In this document: piece after piece, positions 17,794 through 25,402 of the stretch
Numbering within the stretch: position 1 is the stretch's first letter
How the letters are laid out: each line of letters begins with the position of its first letter
Assembly (NCBI RefSeq): GCF_900104025.1
Contig: NZ_FNIQ01000003.1
Span: forward strand, 682,001-746,000
Direction of reading: 5' to 3'
DNA from: Geodermatophilus sp. DSM 45219
GTDB lineage: Bacteria > Actinomycetota > Actinomycetes > Mycobacteriales > Geodermatophilaceae
DNA length: 64,000 nt
The notes under the pieces: generated by a model
What the model was told of the DNA's origin: nothing
What the model saw: only the letters and a program-made list of their open reading frames with translations
Databases searched by the model: none
Position numbers and translations under genes: made by a program

Positions 17794-19136
17794 GCCGCCG
17801 TCCCCCTCCGCGCGCGGAGCCTCCCGGGCAGGCAGATCAGCGCGGTGATCGACACCGCGACGGCCAGGCCGACCAGGGACGCCGACCAGCCGTTGGCCGG
17901 GTCGATGCCCAGGTCGGCCTGCCGGGCGGTCCACCACGCCGTCCAGCCGGCGCCGGGTCCGGCGAAGAAGGTCGGGAGCGTCAGCTGGTAGGCGAGGAAG
18001 CCCGCGACCCACGGCAGCAGGAACACCGGCCGGGCGGGGGCGGTGTCGGAGGTGTCCCAGGCGCCGCGGGGCGTGGAGTAGTAGGCCACGACGAAGACGC
18101 CGACCAGCGGCACGAACACCGCGCCGATGAGGAACAGGAACGGCTCGTAGGCGGCGATGTCGAAGGTCAGCGCGAGCAGCGTGGCGACCGCGCCCACGAC
18201 GACGGCGAGCACCCGGCGGTCGGCCCGGGCGACGATGTTCTGCGCCGACACCGCGGTCGAGTAGACGTTGGCGAAGGCCTCGTCCAGCTCGACGGAGACC
18301 AGCACGAGCACGGCCAGGGCGCCCAGCGGGACGGCGAGCAGCGCGTCGATGACGTCGAACCCGGCGCTGCCGTAGGCGGCCAGCGCGACGACGCCCAGCG
18401 TGAACATCACGATGGTCGCCAGGCCGTAGCCGGCCGCCGCGCCGGTGAACGCCGCCCGGCCGCTGCGCACGTGCCGGGTGTAGTCGGCGACCAGCGGGAA
18501 CCAGGAGACCGGCAGGGCGATGACGATGTCGGCCGCCGTCCAGAACGACGTCGCCGCGCCCTCGGTGAGCGGCGGCAACGGCTCGGCCAGCACGTTGACG
18601 AACAGGTAGACCAGCGCGGCCAGCGCCGCCCAGATCGCGTAGCGCGCGAGCACCCGGGCCACGCCCAGCGGGCGCAGCGCCATCGCGGTGGCCAGCACGC
18701 CCGCGGCCAGCACGAACGGCCAGCGCGGCGCGCCGAGCACCCGGGACGCCGCCTCGGCGATGACCACGATCTCGAAGGTCGCCCAGCCGATGCACTGCAC
18801 GAGGTTGATCACGGTGGGCAGGGCCGAGGCGTGCCGGCCGAGCAGCCCGCGCAGCAGCACCATCGTGGGCACCCGCTCGCGCGCGCCGGCCGCGGCGCCC
18901 AGCCCGAGCAGGGTGGCCCCGACGACCGCGCCGACGACGATCGCGCCGAGCGTCGTCGACAGCGGCTGCCCGGGGAGGACGACGAAGACGGCGGCGACCG
19001 GCAGCAGCAGGCTGACGCCGAGGTTGGCCCACAGCCCGAAGGCGTCGCGCAGGCCGAGGACCGGGGCGGGGGCCTCGGTGAGGGTGAGGGGCGCGTCCCC
19101 GGCAGGCGCGCCGGTACGGACGTCGGAGGTGCTCAT
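17790..19136 (-). CDS. cytX: Putative hydroxymethylpyrimidine transporter CytX (NCS1 family)
   Basis: A 448-residue membrane protein with about 12 hydrophobic helices and the NCS1 (cytosine/purine permease) pattern: GLWANLGVSLLLPVAAVFVV early, VQCIGWATFEIVVIAEAAS in helix 3, and SWFPLVADYTRH before helix 6. Position decides the substrate. It is the first gene after a TPP riboswitch and is coupled to thiO, as for CytX proteins predicted to import the HMP moiety of thiamine. That role is established by comparative genomics more than by biochemistry. The start ATG at 19136 lies just 6 bp after the riboswitch core. Confidence 0.85.
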   Translation of the reverse strand: MSTSDVRTGAPAGDAPLTLTEAPAPVLGLRDAFGLWANLGVSLLLPVAAVFVVLPGQPLSTTLGAIVVGAVVGATLLGLGAAAGARERVPTMVLLRGLLGRHASALPTVINLVQCIGWATFEIVVIAEAASRVLGAPRWPFVLAAGVLATAMALRPLGVARVLARYAIWAALAALVYLFVNVLAEPLPPLTEGAATSFWTAADIVIALPVSWFPLVADYTRHVRSGRAAFTGAAAGYGLATIVMFTLGVVALAAYGSAGFDVIDALLAVPLGALAVLVLVSVELDEAFANVYSTAVSAQNIVARADRRVLAVVVGAVATLLALTFDIAAYEPFLFLIGAVFVPLVGVFVVAYYSTPRGAWDTSDTAPARPVFLLPWVAGFLAYQLTLPTFFAGPGAGWTAWWTARQADLGIDPANGWSASLVGLAVAVSITALICLPGRLRARRGTAA

Positions 19137-19142
19137 GGCTGC

Positions 19143-19232
19143 TCCCTACGCCGGCATTACCCGGTCAGGTTCCAGCGGTCGGCGACGCGTCCAGTCGCCC
19201 TCTCAGCCCGGTTCGCCCGAGCTCCCGCACAT
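19143..19232 (-). promoter_or_regulatory. TPP riboswitch (THI box)
   Basis: Read leftward, the conserved TPP-aptamer blocks appear in order: CTGAGA (complement of 19201-19206), GAACCTGA (19172-19165) and GGTAATGCC (19161-19153), then GGCGTAGGGA to about 19143. It lies directly before cytX-thiO-thiS-thiG-tenI/thiE and should shut the operon when thiamine pyrophosphate is plentiful. So close to the cytX start, it probably acts by hiding the ribosome site. A leftward -10-like TACTGT is at 19248-19243. Confidence 0.93.
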
Positions 19233-19272
19233 GGCTGTGACCACAGTAGACCCGACGCGTACGGTCCCCGCC

Positions 19273-19872
19273 GTGCCGGTCGCCGAGCTGCTGTCCCGCC
19301 ACCCCGACGCCTGGCGGGCGGCGACCCGCCACCCGTTCCTGGACGCCGTCCGCGACGGGACGGTCCCGGTCGCCGCCTTCGACACCTGGCTGGTGCAGGA
19401 CGCCCGCTTCGTGTCCGACCTGCTGGCCTTCCAGGCGCGGCTGCTGGCCCGCGCGCCCCGGCCGGCGCAGGCCGTCCTCGCCGGTGGTCTGGTCGCGCTG
19501 GTCGACGAGCTGTCCTGGTTCGAGGAGCAGGCCGCCGTCCGCGGGCTGGACCTCGGGGCGGCGGCGCTGCCGGCCACCGCCGCGTACGCCGGCCTGCTGG
19601 AGCGGCTGGACGCCGCCGACGTCGGGACGGCGCTGACCGCGCTGTGGACCATCGAGCGGACCTACCTCGACGCCTGGTCGGCCGCGCGGCCCGGGGCGCC
19701 GGAGTACCGCGGGTTCATCGAGCACTGGACCCAGCCGGGGTTCGCGGGCTACGTCGCGGGGCTGGAGACGGCCGCGGACGGCGTCCCGGCGCCCGACGCC
19801 GACGCCGTGTTCACCGAGGTGGTCGCGGCCGAGGTGGCCTTCTGGGGCATGGCGATGGAGGCCGCGGCGTGA
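19273..19872 (+). CDS. TenA-family protein, TenA_E-like (first of a tandem pair)
   Basis: A 199-residue all-helical protein of the TenA/thiaminase II family. Conserved blocks are HPFLDAVRDGTVPVAAFDTWLVQDARFV near the N-terminus, ELSWFEEQA, ALWTIERTYLDAW and EYRGFIEHWTQPGF. The position that holds the catalytic Cys in classical TenA is occupied by the ALWTIERTYLDAW block, as in the TenA_E subgroup, which may hydrolyse other HMP derivatives. The start at GTG 19273 gives the same N-terminal length as its neighbour. ATG 19231 is in frame but would overlap the riboswitch and its promoter. It is divergent from the thiamine operon and overlaps the next tenA by 4 bp. Confidence 0.8.
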   Translation: MPVAELLSRHPDAWRAATRHPFLDAVRDGTVPVAAFDTWLVQDARFVSDLLAFQARLLARAPRPAQAVLAGGLVALVDELSWFEEQAAVRGLDLGAAALPATAAYAGLLERLDAADVGTALTALWTIERTYLDAWSAARPGAPEYRGFIEHWTQPGFAGYVAGLETAADGVPAPDADAVFTEVVAAEVAFWGMAMEAAA

Positions 19873-20492
19873 CGCTCTCGGCCGACCTCTGGGCGGCCAA
19901 CGCCGACCTCGCCGCCGAGGCGCTGGCCTCGCCGTTCGTCGCGGGGATCGGTGACGGCACGCTGCCCCGCGCGGCCTTCGCCGGCTACATCGCCCAGGAC
20001 GCGTTCTTCCTCGAGTCCTTCGCTCGCGCCTACGCGCTCGGGGTCGCGCACAGCCCCGACCGGGCGACCCTCGACGCGTTCGCCGACCTGCTGGCCGGCG
20101 TCCGCGAGGAGCTGCGGCTGCACGCGGGCTACGCCGAGCGCTGGGGCATCGACCTGGCCGGCGTCGAGCCGCTGCCGGCGACCACCGCCTACACCGACTT
20201 CCTGCTGGCGACGGCGTCCCTGGGCGGGGTGGGCGCGACCTGCGCGGCGATGACCCCGTGCATGCGGCTCTACGCGCACCTGGGCCGGTCGCTGTCGGCC
20301 GGGCGCGCCGGGGACTACGCCGAGTGGGTCACCACCTACGCCGACCCGGGGTTCGAGGAGCTGGCCGCCACGCTGGAGCGGCTGCTCGACCGGCACGCTT
20401 CCGACGTACCGGTGGTGCGGACGGCGTACCGGCGGGCGATGCAGCTCGAGATCGGCTTCTTCGACGCCGCTTGGCGGGCCTTCCCGGGCTGA
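19869..20492 (+). CDS. tenA: TenA-family aminopyrimidine aminohydrolase/thiaminase II
   Basis: A 207-residue TenA protein. SPFVAGIGDGTLPRAAFAGYIAQDAFFLESFARAYA is the family N-terminus with the active-site Asp region. VGATCAAMTPCMRLYAHLG carries the Cys expected in the catalytic position, followed by the Y-x-x-L-G pattern. TTYADPGFEELA and a C-terminal MQLEIGFFDAAW with the conserved Glu close the fold. TenA_C enzymes hydrolyse aminomethyl-pyrimidine to HMP to salvage degraded thiamine. The GTG overlaps the stop of the upstream tenA-like gene (GTGA). Salvaged HMP would feed the same pathway as CytX import. Confidence 0.87.
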   Translation: MTLSADLWAANADLAAEALASPFVAGIGDGTLPRAAFAGYIAQDAFFLESFARAYALGVAHSPDRATLDAFADLLAGVREELRLHAGYAERWGIDLAGVEPLPATTAYTDFLLATASLGGVGATCAAMTPCMRLYAHLGRSLSAGRAGDYAEWVTTYADPGFEELAATLERLLDRHASDVPVVRTAYRRAMQLEIGFFDAAWRAFPG

Positions 20493-20494
20493 CG

Positions 20495-20557
20495 CGTCGA
20501 GACCTGCGGACTCGTGGTGATCGTGGGCTGATGGCCACGAGCTCGCAGGTCTCGACG
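20495..20557. terminator. 23-bp inverted repeat after tenA
   Basis: The left arm 20495-20517 starts CGTCGAGACCTGCG. The right arm 20535-20557 is its reverse complement except for a two-base swap in the middle. The loop is 17 bases. It starts two bases after the tenA stop. There is no T-run, as usual in high-GC actinobacteria. The ATG at 20531 falls inside the loop and is therefore not a good gene start. Confidence 0.75.
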
Positions 20558-20647
20558 GGCCGAGGAGCGCCCCCTGCCCCGGTCGGCGCCGAGGCCGGGC
20601 CCGGGGAGCGCGCCGCACGAGAGACGCCGCGCTGGTTGACTCACCCC

Positions 20648-20818
20648 ATGGTCGCCCCGATCCCCGAGCCGGACCCGATCATCGATCCGACCGAGCCGGT
20701 GCCGGACGACCCGGGTGAGCTGCTCCCCGACGCGCCGGAGCCGCTGCCGCCGCCGCCGATCGAGCCCACCCCCGACGACCCCGGCGGTGACCCGGGCGGG
20801 GTGCCCGAACCCGCCTGA
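20648..20818 (+). CDS. Small Pro/Asp/Glu-rich hypothetical protein
   Basis: A 56-residue frame that starts MVAPIPEPDPIIDPTEPVPD and continues with Pro-acidic repeats (PDDPGELLPDAPEPLPPPP) to the end. It would be an acidic, disordered protein. No Shine-Dalgarno site is visible, so it would have to be translated from a leaderless or weak message. The even, non-shuffled P-x-D/E pattern favours a real short protein over chance, but there is no homology I can name. It lies between a terminator-like hairpin and the vapBC remnant, both consistent with a single-gene transcript. Confidence 0.45.
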   Translation: MVAPIPEPDPIIDPTEPVPDDPGELLPDAPEPLPPPPIEPTPDDPGGDPGGVPEPA

Positions 20819-20867
20819 CGTCCCCGCGGGAACGCCGCCGGGACGGAGACGGCCCCCGCCGGCCGGG

Positions 20868-21298
20868 TCACAGGACGGTGAGGTGCTCCGCCGTCGCACC
20901 GTGCACCGTCGTCAGGGCCAGCGACTGGTCGAAGGTCACGAACCGCCCGTCGTGCGCCACCGCCAGGGCGAGGAGAAGGCGTCGGCCACCTGCCGGGAGC
21001 CGTGCAGGCGTGAGCGGTCGACGACCTGTGGGTCGAGGAGGCTCACGTCGCAGGGCCAGATCGCGTGGTGCGGGGTCTCCCGGGCCGCCGAGAGCAGCGC
21101 GACCGCCTGCGCTGGGGTCACCGGGCTGGGGTACCGGGGCTGGCTGATGATCCGCACGAAGCCGTTCTCCGTGATGGGGCAGGACGCCCATCCGGTGTCC
21201 AGCTCGGCGTCCAACCACTCGCCGGCGCGCTCGTGGTCGACGTGGTCGCTGTCCAGCAGAGCCAGCAGGACGTTCACGTCGAGGAGGGCTCGGCTCAC
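20868..21298 (-). pseudogene. vapC: VapC-type PIN-domain toxin, frameshifted
   Basis: The first ~107 codons from GTG 21298 read as a VapC ribonuclease: ALLDVNVLLALLDSDHVDHERA has the first PIN-domain Asp, and ENGFVRIISQPRYP the conserved Glu-Asn block. After SRQVADAF the frame runs into an unrelated ending. The expected C-terminus (LLLALAVAHDGRFVTFDQSLALTTV, with its Asp residues) continues in another frame to the stop at 20868. One missing base near 20970 explains it, turning an expected Tyr codon into TT. Either the toxin gene is dead or the base is a sequencing error. The GTG overlaps the vapB stop. Confidence 0.8.
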
Positions 21299-21549
21299 TC
21301 GCCCTCGTCGTCGCGCAGCCTGTCGATCAGCGCGTTCGACACGGCCGGGCCGCGGCGGGGCGGGGGAGAGAAGCCGTGCCGCCCTGGTGCGGGCTCGGCC
21401 GAGCGGTGCCCGCCGGTCAGGGCCTGGCGGGCGAGGTCCGAGAGCACCTCTCCCGCGGTCCGCCGTTCCCGGCGGGCCCGCTCGCGGACGGCGACGAGGA
21501 CGTCGTCGTCGATGCTCAGCGTGGTGCGGACGCACCTGATGCTATGCAC
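21295..21549 (-). CDS. vapB: VapB-type ribbon-helix-helix antitoxin
   Basis: An 84-residue protein. VRTTLSIDDDVLVAVRERARRERRTAGEVLSDLARQAL is a ribbon-helix-helix DNA-binding domain of the type found in VapB/CopG antitoxins. The C-terminal half (PPPRRGPAVSNALIDRLRDDEGE) is the part that would bind the toxin. The pair would repress its own promoter. The only suitable start is GTG 21549, with no clear ribosome site, so the message may be leaderless. Its stop overlaps the vapC start (GTGA). It appears intact although the toxin partner is frameshifted. Confidence 0.82.
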   Translation of the reverse strand: MHSIRCVRTTLSIDDDVLVAVRERARRERRTAGEVLSDLARQALTGGHRSAEPAPGRHGFSPPPRRGPAVSNALIDRLRDDEGE

Positions 21550-21572
21550 CACCGGATGCGCGGTGCCGGGCC

Positions 21573-22862
21573 TCAGAGGACGAAGCCCAGCAGCAGGTGG
21601 CCGTTCAGGCCGATGATCAGCGTCGCCACCACCGCCCCGGCGACCGTGGTGACCCGCCGGTTCACCCAGCCGCCCATGAGGTCGCGCCGGCTGGTCAGCC
21701 ACAGCAGCGGCACCAGGGCGAACGGGATGCCGAAGCTGAGCACCACCTGCGACCAGACCAGCGCGGTCGTCGGGTCACCCCCGAGCCCGAGCACGAGGAG
21801 TGCCGGGGCCAGGGTGATCAGCCGTCGGGCCAGCACCGGGATGTGCCGGCGCAGGAAGCCGGCCATGACCACCTGGCCGGCGTGCGTGCCGACCGACGAC
21901 GACGCGAACCCCGACGCGAGCAGGGCGAGGGCGAAGGCGAGCGCGGCCCCCGCGCCCAGTTGCTCGCCGAGCCCCGCGTGCACGCCCTCCAGCGAGCTCG
22001 CGTCCTCCCCACCGGTGAACAGTTGCGCGGCGATGATCAGCATCGAGGCGTTGACCAGCCCGGCCAGGCCCATGGCCAGCAGGACGTCGAGCCGCTGGGC
22101 CCGCAGCAGCCGGCGCCGTCCCTCGTGGGTGCGCCCCGCGGTGACGACGTCGCCGTAGCGGCCCGGCGTCAGCGCGGAGTGCACGTAGATGACGTGCGGC
22201 ATCACCGTCGCGCCGAGGATGCCGGCGGCCAGCACCAGGCTGTCCGGGCCGGCGAACGAGGGCACCAGGCCGCCGGCCAGCCCACCCACGTCCACCCCCG
22301 AGCCGACCAGCGTGTAGCCGAACCCGAGGCCGATGACCAGCAGCAACCCGGTGATGACCCGCTCGAAGGGCCGGTGCCCGCGGGACTGCGCGGCCAGCAG
22401 CAGGAAGGCGACGACGGCGGTGATCAGCCCGCCGATCGGCAGCGGGACGCCGAAGAGCAGGTTGAGCGCGACCGCACCGCCGACGATCTCGGCCAGGTCG
22501 GTGGCGATGGCGACCGCCTCGGCCTGCAGCCACAGCCCCCAGGTGACCGGGCGGGGCAACCGCTCGCGGCAGTTGGTCGCCAGGTCGCGGCCGGTGGCCA
22601 GGCCCAGTTTCGCGGTCAGCGACTGGATGAGCATCGCCATGAGGTTCGCCGCGACGATCACCCACAGCAGCGTGTAGCCGAAGGCCGCGCCGCCGGAGAA
22701 GTTGGTGGCGAAGTTGCCCGGGTCCACGTAGGCGACCGCGGCGACGAAGGCCGGGCCCAGCAGCGGCCAGGTGCGGCGCCGGCCGGTGGGCTGCGGGGGC
22801 CGTCTCGGGGTGCCGACCAGCGTGGTCGGCAGGACGGCGGCCTCGGTCTTCGACAGGTACAC
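21573..22862 (-). CDS. mntH: Nramp-family divalent metal transporter MntH
   Basis: A 429-residue proton-coupled Mn/Fe importer with 11 predicted helices. The metal-binding motifs are intact: YVDPGNFATN in helix 1 (D-P-G-N) and GATVMPHVIYVHSA in helix 6 (A/M-P-H). The loop segment GTHAGQVVMAGFL is the family's transport signature region. GTG 22862 is chosen because it precedes the first helix by about 30 residues. A DtxR-type box about 95 bp upstream suggests control by manganese or iron. The first residues are hydrophilic with no signal peptide. Confidence 0.92.
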   Translation of the reverse strand: MYLSKTEAAVLPTTLVGTPRRPPQPTGRRRTWPLLGPAFVAAVAYVDPGNFATNFSGGAAFGYTLLWVIVAANLMAMLIQSLTAKLGLATGRDLATNCRERLPRPVTWGLWLQAEAVAIATDLAEIVGGAVALNLLFGVPLPIGGLITAVVAFLLLAAQSRGHRPFERVITGLLLVIGLGFGYTLVGSGVDVGGLAGGLVPSFAGPDSLVLAAGILGATVMPHVIYVHSALTPGRYGDVVTAGRTHEGRRRLLRAQRLDVLLAMGLAGLVNASMLIIAAQLFTGGEDASSLEGVHAGLGEQLGAGAALAFALALLASGFASSSVGTHAGQVVMAGFLRRHIPVLARRLITLAPALLVLGLGGDPTTALVWSQVVLSFGIPFALVPLLWLTSRRDLMGGWVNRRVTTVAGAVVATLIIGLNGHLLLGFVL

Positions 22863-22955
22863 GGCGGCCTCGCAGCGGTGGAGCGGAGGGTGGTCGCTCC
22901 TGGACTGCCCGCCGCCGGTGTCACACCGGGGCCAGCCCGTGGCCCCCGGGGGCCG

Positions 22956-22970
22956 AAGTGAGCCTCACCT
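22956..22970 (-). promoter_or_regulatory. Candidate DtxR/MntR-family operator upstream of mntH
   Basis: Read leftward the site is AGGTGAGGCTCACTT, a near-perfect palindrome that fits the AGGTnAGnCTnACCT core of actinobacterial DtxR/IdeR/MntR boxes. It lies 94-108 bp upstream of mntH and overlaps the last codons of the Mut7-C gene. A second palindrome CCGGTGTCACACCGG is at 22915-22929. No regulator gene is adjacent. Confidence 0.55.
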
Positions 22971-23666
22971 GTGTCGCGCCACCAGCGCCTCGATCCGGCG
23001 GGCGTGCGCACCGTGCCAGTAGACGTGGGCACACGCCACGCAGCGGGAGAACTCGTCGAAGGTCCGCCGCGTCCCGGGCGGCAGCCGGTCGGCGACCTCC
23101 GCCGTGGGAACGGCCTCCAGGCGGCCGCCGCAGGCGGTGCACCGGGTCAGCGGCGCGAGGGACGGCGCGAACCGGTCGAGGACGTCGGCCAGCTGGTCGT
23201 CGGGCCGGCTGCCGCGCACCAGGGCGCCGCCCACGCCCCGCCGCATGAGCAGCCCGCGGTCCTGGGTGAGCAGGACACGCTCCTCCGCGGCGGCCCGGGC
23301 CGCGAGGTCGGCGTCGTCCGCGTCGTTCGACCAGGCCGCGTCCAGGCCGAGCAGCCGCAGCCGGCGGGCCAGCGTCCCGAGGCCGACGTCCAGCAGGAAC
23401 CCGCCGCGGGGCACCGGCTGCGGCCGGGGGACGGCGGCCACCGCCACCACGGAACCCGGGCCCGGCCGCGCGCCCACCACCGTCGGGACGCCGTCCAGCC
23501 GCAGCCCCCCGGCCTCGGTCAGCGGCACCCCCGCCGCCTGGACGACGTGGCCGACCGTCGCGTCGGCGTCGTGCCCGAGCCGGCGCTCCCGGGCCGGCCG
23601 GTCCCGCGGCCGCAGCAGGAAGACCAGCTCGGGGGCGACCCGGACCGTGACGGGTGCGTCGTCCAC
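22965..23666 (-). CDS. Mut7-C RNase-domain protein with N-terminal ubiquitin-like domain
   Basis: A 233-residue protein in two parts. Residues 1-85 look like the ubiquitin-like domain often fused to Mut7-C (VTVRVAPELVFLLRPRDR, then ATVGHVVQAAGVPLTEAG). Residues 90-233 are Mut7-C: FLLDVGLGTLARRLRLLGLDAAW has the PIN-like Asp, RVLLTQDRGLL a second, and a zinc ribbon uses TRCTACGGRLEAV and SRCVACAHVYWHGAH. The family is predicted to be an RNase. The start at GTG 23666 is preferred over the upstream TTG, which lies in the palindromic operator. It is divergent from the VOC gene and shares that operator. Confidence 0.82.
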   Translation of the reverse strand: MDDAPVTVRVAPELVFLLRPRDRPARERRLGHDADATVGHVVQAAGVPLTEAGGLRLDGVPTVVGARPGPGSVVAVAAVPRPQPVPRGGFLLDVGLGTLARRLRLLGLDAAWSNDADDADLAARAAAEERVLLTQDRGLLMRRGVGGALVRGSRPDDQLADVLDRFAPSLAPLTRCTACGGRLEAVPTAEVADRLPPGTRRTFDEFSRCVACAHVYWHGAHARRIEALVARHR

Positions 23667-23697
23667 GTCGGGGCCGTACCCGCTCGCTGCTGTCGGA

Positions 23698-23715
23698 TAC
23701 TTGAACAATCAAGCA
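23698..23715. promoter_or_regulatory. Candidate MarR-type operator, Mut7-C/VOC intergenic region
   Basis: TACTTGA-ACAA-TCAAGCA is an 18-bp imperfect palindrome (7-4-7), AT-rich in a very GC-rich setting. It lies between two divergent genes, 32 bp from the Mut7-C start and 47 bp from the VOC start. Its size and TAC/GTA-type ends resemble MarR-family operators and a second site at 42054-42071 in front of a marR gene. Confidence 0.5.
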
Positions 23716-23762
23716 AAGGGGCGCACACTGGACGGCGTCGTCCTCACCGTCAGGAGCCCGCC

Positions 23763-24275
23763 ATGCCCGTCCAGCGCCTCAACCACGCCGTCCTCTACGT
23801 CCGCGACGTGACCCGCAGCCACGCCTTCTACCGCGACGTCCTGGGCTTCCGCGCGAAGACCGAGATCCCCGGCCGTGCGGTGTTCCTGCAGGCCGAGGGG
23901 TCGACCAACGACCACGACCTCGGGCTGTTCCAGATCGGCGCCGGCGCCGGGCCCTCCGAGGCCGGCCGCCGCACGGTCGGGCTCTACCACCTCGCCTGGG
24001 AGGTCGACACCCTCGCCGAGCTCGCCCGCGTCCGCGACGCGCTGCAGCGGGCCGGTGCGCTGGTCGGCGCCTCGGACCACGTCACCACCAAGGCCCTCTA
24101 CGCGCAGGACCCCGACGGCCTGGAGTTCGAGGTCTCCTGGCTGCTGCCGGCCGCGCTCATCACCCCCGAGCTCACCGAGGGCGCGCCGATGACCGCGCCG
24201 CTGGACCTCGACCGCGAGATCGCCCGCTACGGCGCCGACACCCGCGGCGGCGTGGGGGTCTCCGTCCCCGCCTGA
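23763..24275 (+). CDS. VOC-family (glyoxalase/dioxygenase-like) protein
   Basis: A 170-residue protein. The fold has paired beta-alpha-beta-beta-beta modules: LNHAVLYVRDVTRSHAFYRDVLGF begins with the first metal His; GLYHLAWEVDTLAEL has the second; GLEFEVSW has the Glu that completes the His-His-Glu site. DPDGLEFE is typical of ring-cleaving extradiol dioxygenase relatives. The substrate is unknown. Start ATG 23763 follows a CAGGAG ribosome site. The probable operator 47 bp upstream suggests MarR-type control by an aromatic or reactive compound. The 3' end overlaps the leftward DUF6958-like gene by 49 bp. Confidence 0.85.
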   Translation: MPVQRLNHAVLYVRDVTRSHAFYRDVLGFRAKTEIPGRAVFLQAEGSTNDHDLGLFQIGAGAGPSEAGRRTVGLYHLAWEVDTLAELARVRDALQRAGALVGASDHVTTKALYAQDPDGLEFEVSWLLPAALITPELTEGAPMTAPLDLDREIARYGADTRGGVGVSVPA

Positions 24276-24691
24276 CCGCCCGCCTCCCGGGGCGGCGCGT
24301 CCCCCGTCCAGCGCCGGATGCGCTGCGGGCTCGATCCGGGCACCCGCTCGATCTCGCAGCGGGCCTCGAGGTCGACCTCCGTGTACGTGCAGTGGTTGCG
24401 CAGCCGGCCGCCCGGGAACAGCGGGTGCGTCGCGTACCGCTCCTGGGCCGTGGCGACGACGTCCCGCAGCAGCACGCTGCCGTCCGGACCGGCGAGGTCG
24501 TCGACGGTGTCGAGGACGTGGGCCCGCACCAGCTCGTACTGGGCGGCGTCCATCGTCCAGCCGTCGAGTCCCCCGGGCCGGGTCGTGTTGAAGACCTCGA
24601 CCCGGCCGCGGCCGCGGGCCTCGGCATCCGCCGCCCACGCGCTCTCGGGCACCGGGCCGCTGTGGGGGTCGCGTCGCGTCGTCCCGGGCAC
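24227..24691 (-). CDS. DUF6958-like hypothetical protein
   Basis: A 154-residue protein of unknown function. GRVEVFNTTRPGGLDGWTMDAAQYELVRAHVLD and LFPGGRLRNHCTYTEVDLEARCEIERV match my memory of the short DUF6958 family pattern, in which a V-x-N-x-x-x-P-G start is followed by an L-F-P-G-G and a D-L-E-A-R/K block. The predicted fold resembles a small winged-helix-like domain, but that is inference. The C-terminal tail overlaps the end of the VOC gene on the other strand. No signal peptide is visible. The start at 24691 sits 19 bp from the next gene's stop, so it may be co-transcribed with the hydrolase gene. Confidence 0.65.
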   Translation of the reverse strand: MPGTTRRDPHSGPVPESAWAADAEARGRGRVEVFNTTRPGGLDGWTMDAAQYELVRAHVLDTVDDLAGPDGSVLLRDVVATAQERYATHPLFPGGRLRNHCTYTEVDLEARCEIERVPGSSPQRIRRWTGDAPPREAGGQAGTETPTPPRVSAP

Positions 24692-24709
24692 GCGCGGAGT
24701 CTGGCGGGC

Positions 24710-25402
24710 TCAGAGGGTCGCGGCGAGCTCCCGGTGTTCCAGGGCCGCGCGCAGGTCGGCCCGCCACGGCGCGAGCCCGGTCCCGGCCAGGACGACGTCC
24801 CGCACGTAGGCGTGCCAGACCGGCGCCCGGCGCACCATGCTGTGCCCGCCGGCGATGGTGAACCGCGCGATGTGCGCCCCGGCCCGCTCCGCCCGTGCGG
24901 CGAAGTCCGCGGACAGCGCGGCCGGCACCCAGCGGTCACCCCGGCCGTGCAGCAGGGCCACCGTCTGCCCCCGCAGGTGCCCGACGGGCTCGCCGGGCGG
25001 GGTCCACGGCGCCAGTCCGCAGACGGCGCTGACCGACGGGTCGTCGCCCGCGCGCAGCACCGCCCGGCCGCCCATGGAGTGGCCCACCAGCACCACCGGG
25101 ACGTCGTCGCCGTGCCGTGCGCGCAGCTGGCCGAGGGCCCAGCGGACGTCGGCGTGCGCGTCGGCCGCCACGCCGTTCCAGCCGGCCACCCGGTAGCGCA
25201 GCAGGTAGGTGCCCAGTCCCCGGTCGGCGGCCGAGGCGCGCACGAACTGCTCGATGGCGCGCATCCGCAGCAGCGACAGCGCCCGCTCCTTGGGCGGCTC
25301 GACGCTGGCCACGGTGCCGCCGTGGCAGAAGACGGCGAGCGCCCGGGTCGGCCCGCTGGCGGGCTGGTGTTCCAGGCCCGGCTGCCCGCCGCCGGTGGTC
25401 AC
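24710..25402 (-). CDS. Alpha/beta hydrolase
   Basis: A 230-residue alpha/beta hydrolase. The oxyanion region is LAVFCHGGTVAS, the nucleophile elbow is VLVGHSMGGRAV (Ser in G-H-S-M-G), the acid is in LLHGRGDRWVP (Asp), and the catalytic His is in TIAGGHSMV. All triad members are present. The small size and lack of signal peptide suggest a cytoplasmic esterase or dienelactone-hydrolase-like enzyme with unknown substrate. GTG 25402 overlaps the stop of the upstream 70-residue membrane protein (GTGA), so the two are translationally coupled. Confidence 0.83.
   Translation of the reverse strand: MTTGGGQPGLEHQPASGPTRALAVFCHGGTVASVEPPKERALSLLRMRAIEQFVRASAADRGLGTYLLRYRVAGWNGVAADAHADVRWALGQLRARHGDDVPVVLVGHSMGGRAVLRAGDDPSVSAVCGLAPWTPPGEPVGHLRGQTVALLHGRGDRWVPAALSADFAARAERAGAHIARFTIAGGHSMVRRAPVWHAYVRDVVLAGTGLAPWRADLRAALEHRELAATL

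Noticed and set aside
19231-19272. ATG 19231 as the start of the first tenA gene
   Set aside because: It would overlap the riboswitch region and its likely promoter. GTG 19273 gives an N-terminus of the same length as the neighbouring TenA.
20531-20818. A longer form of the small Pro-rich protein starting at ATG 20531
   Set aside because: That ATG lies in the loop of a strong hairpin, and the added residues are low complexity. ATG 20648 is the better start.
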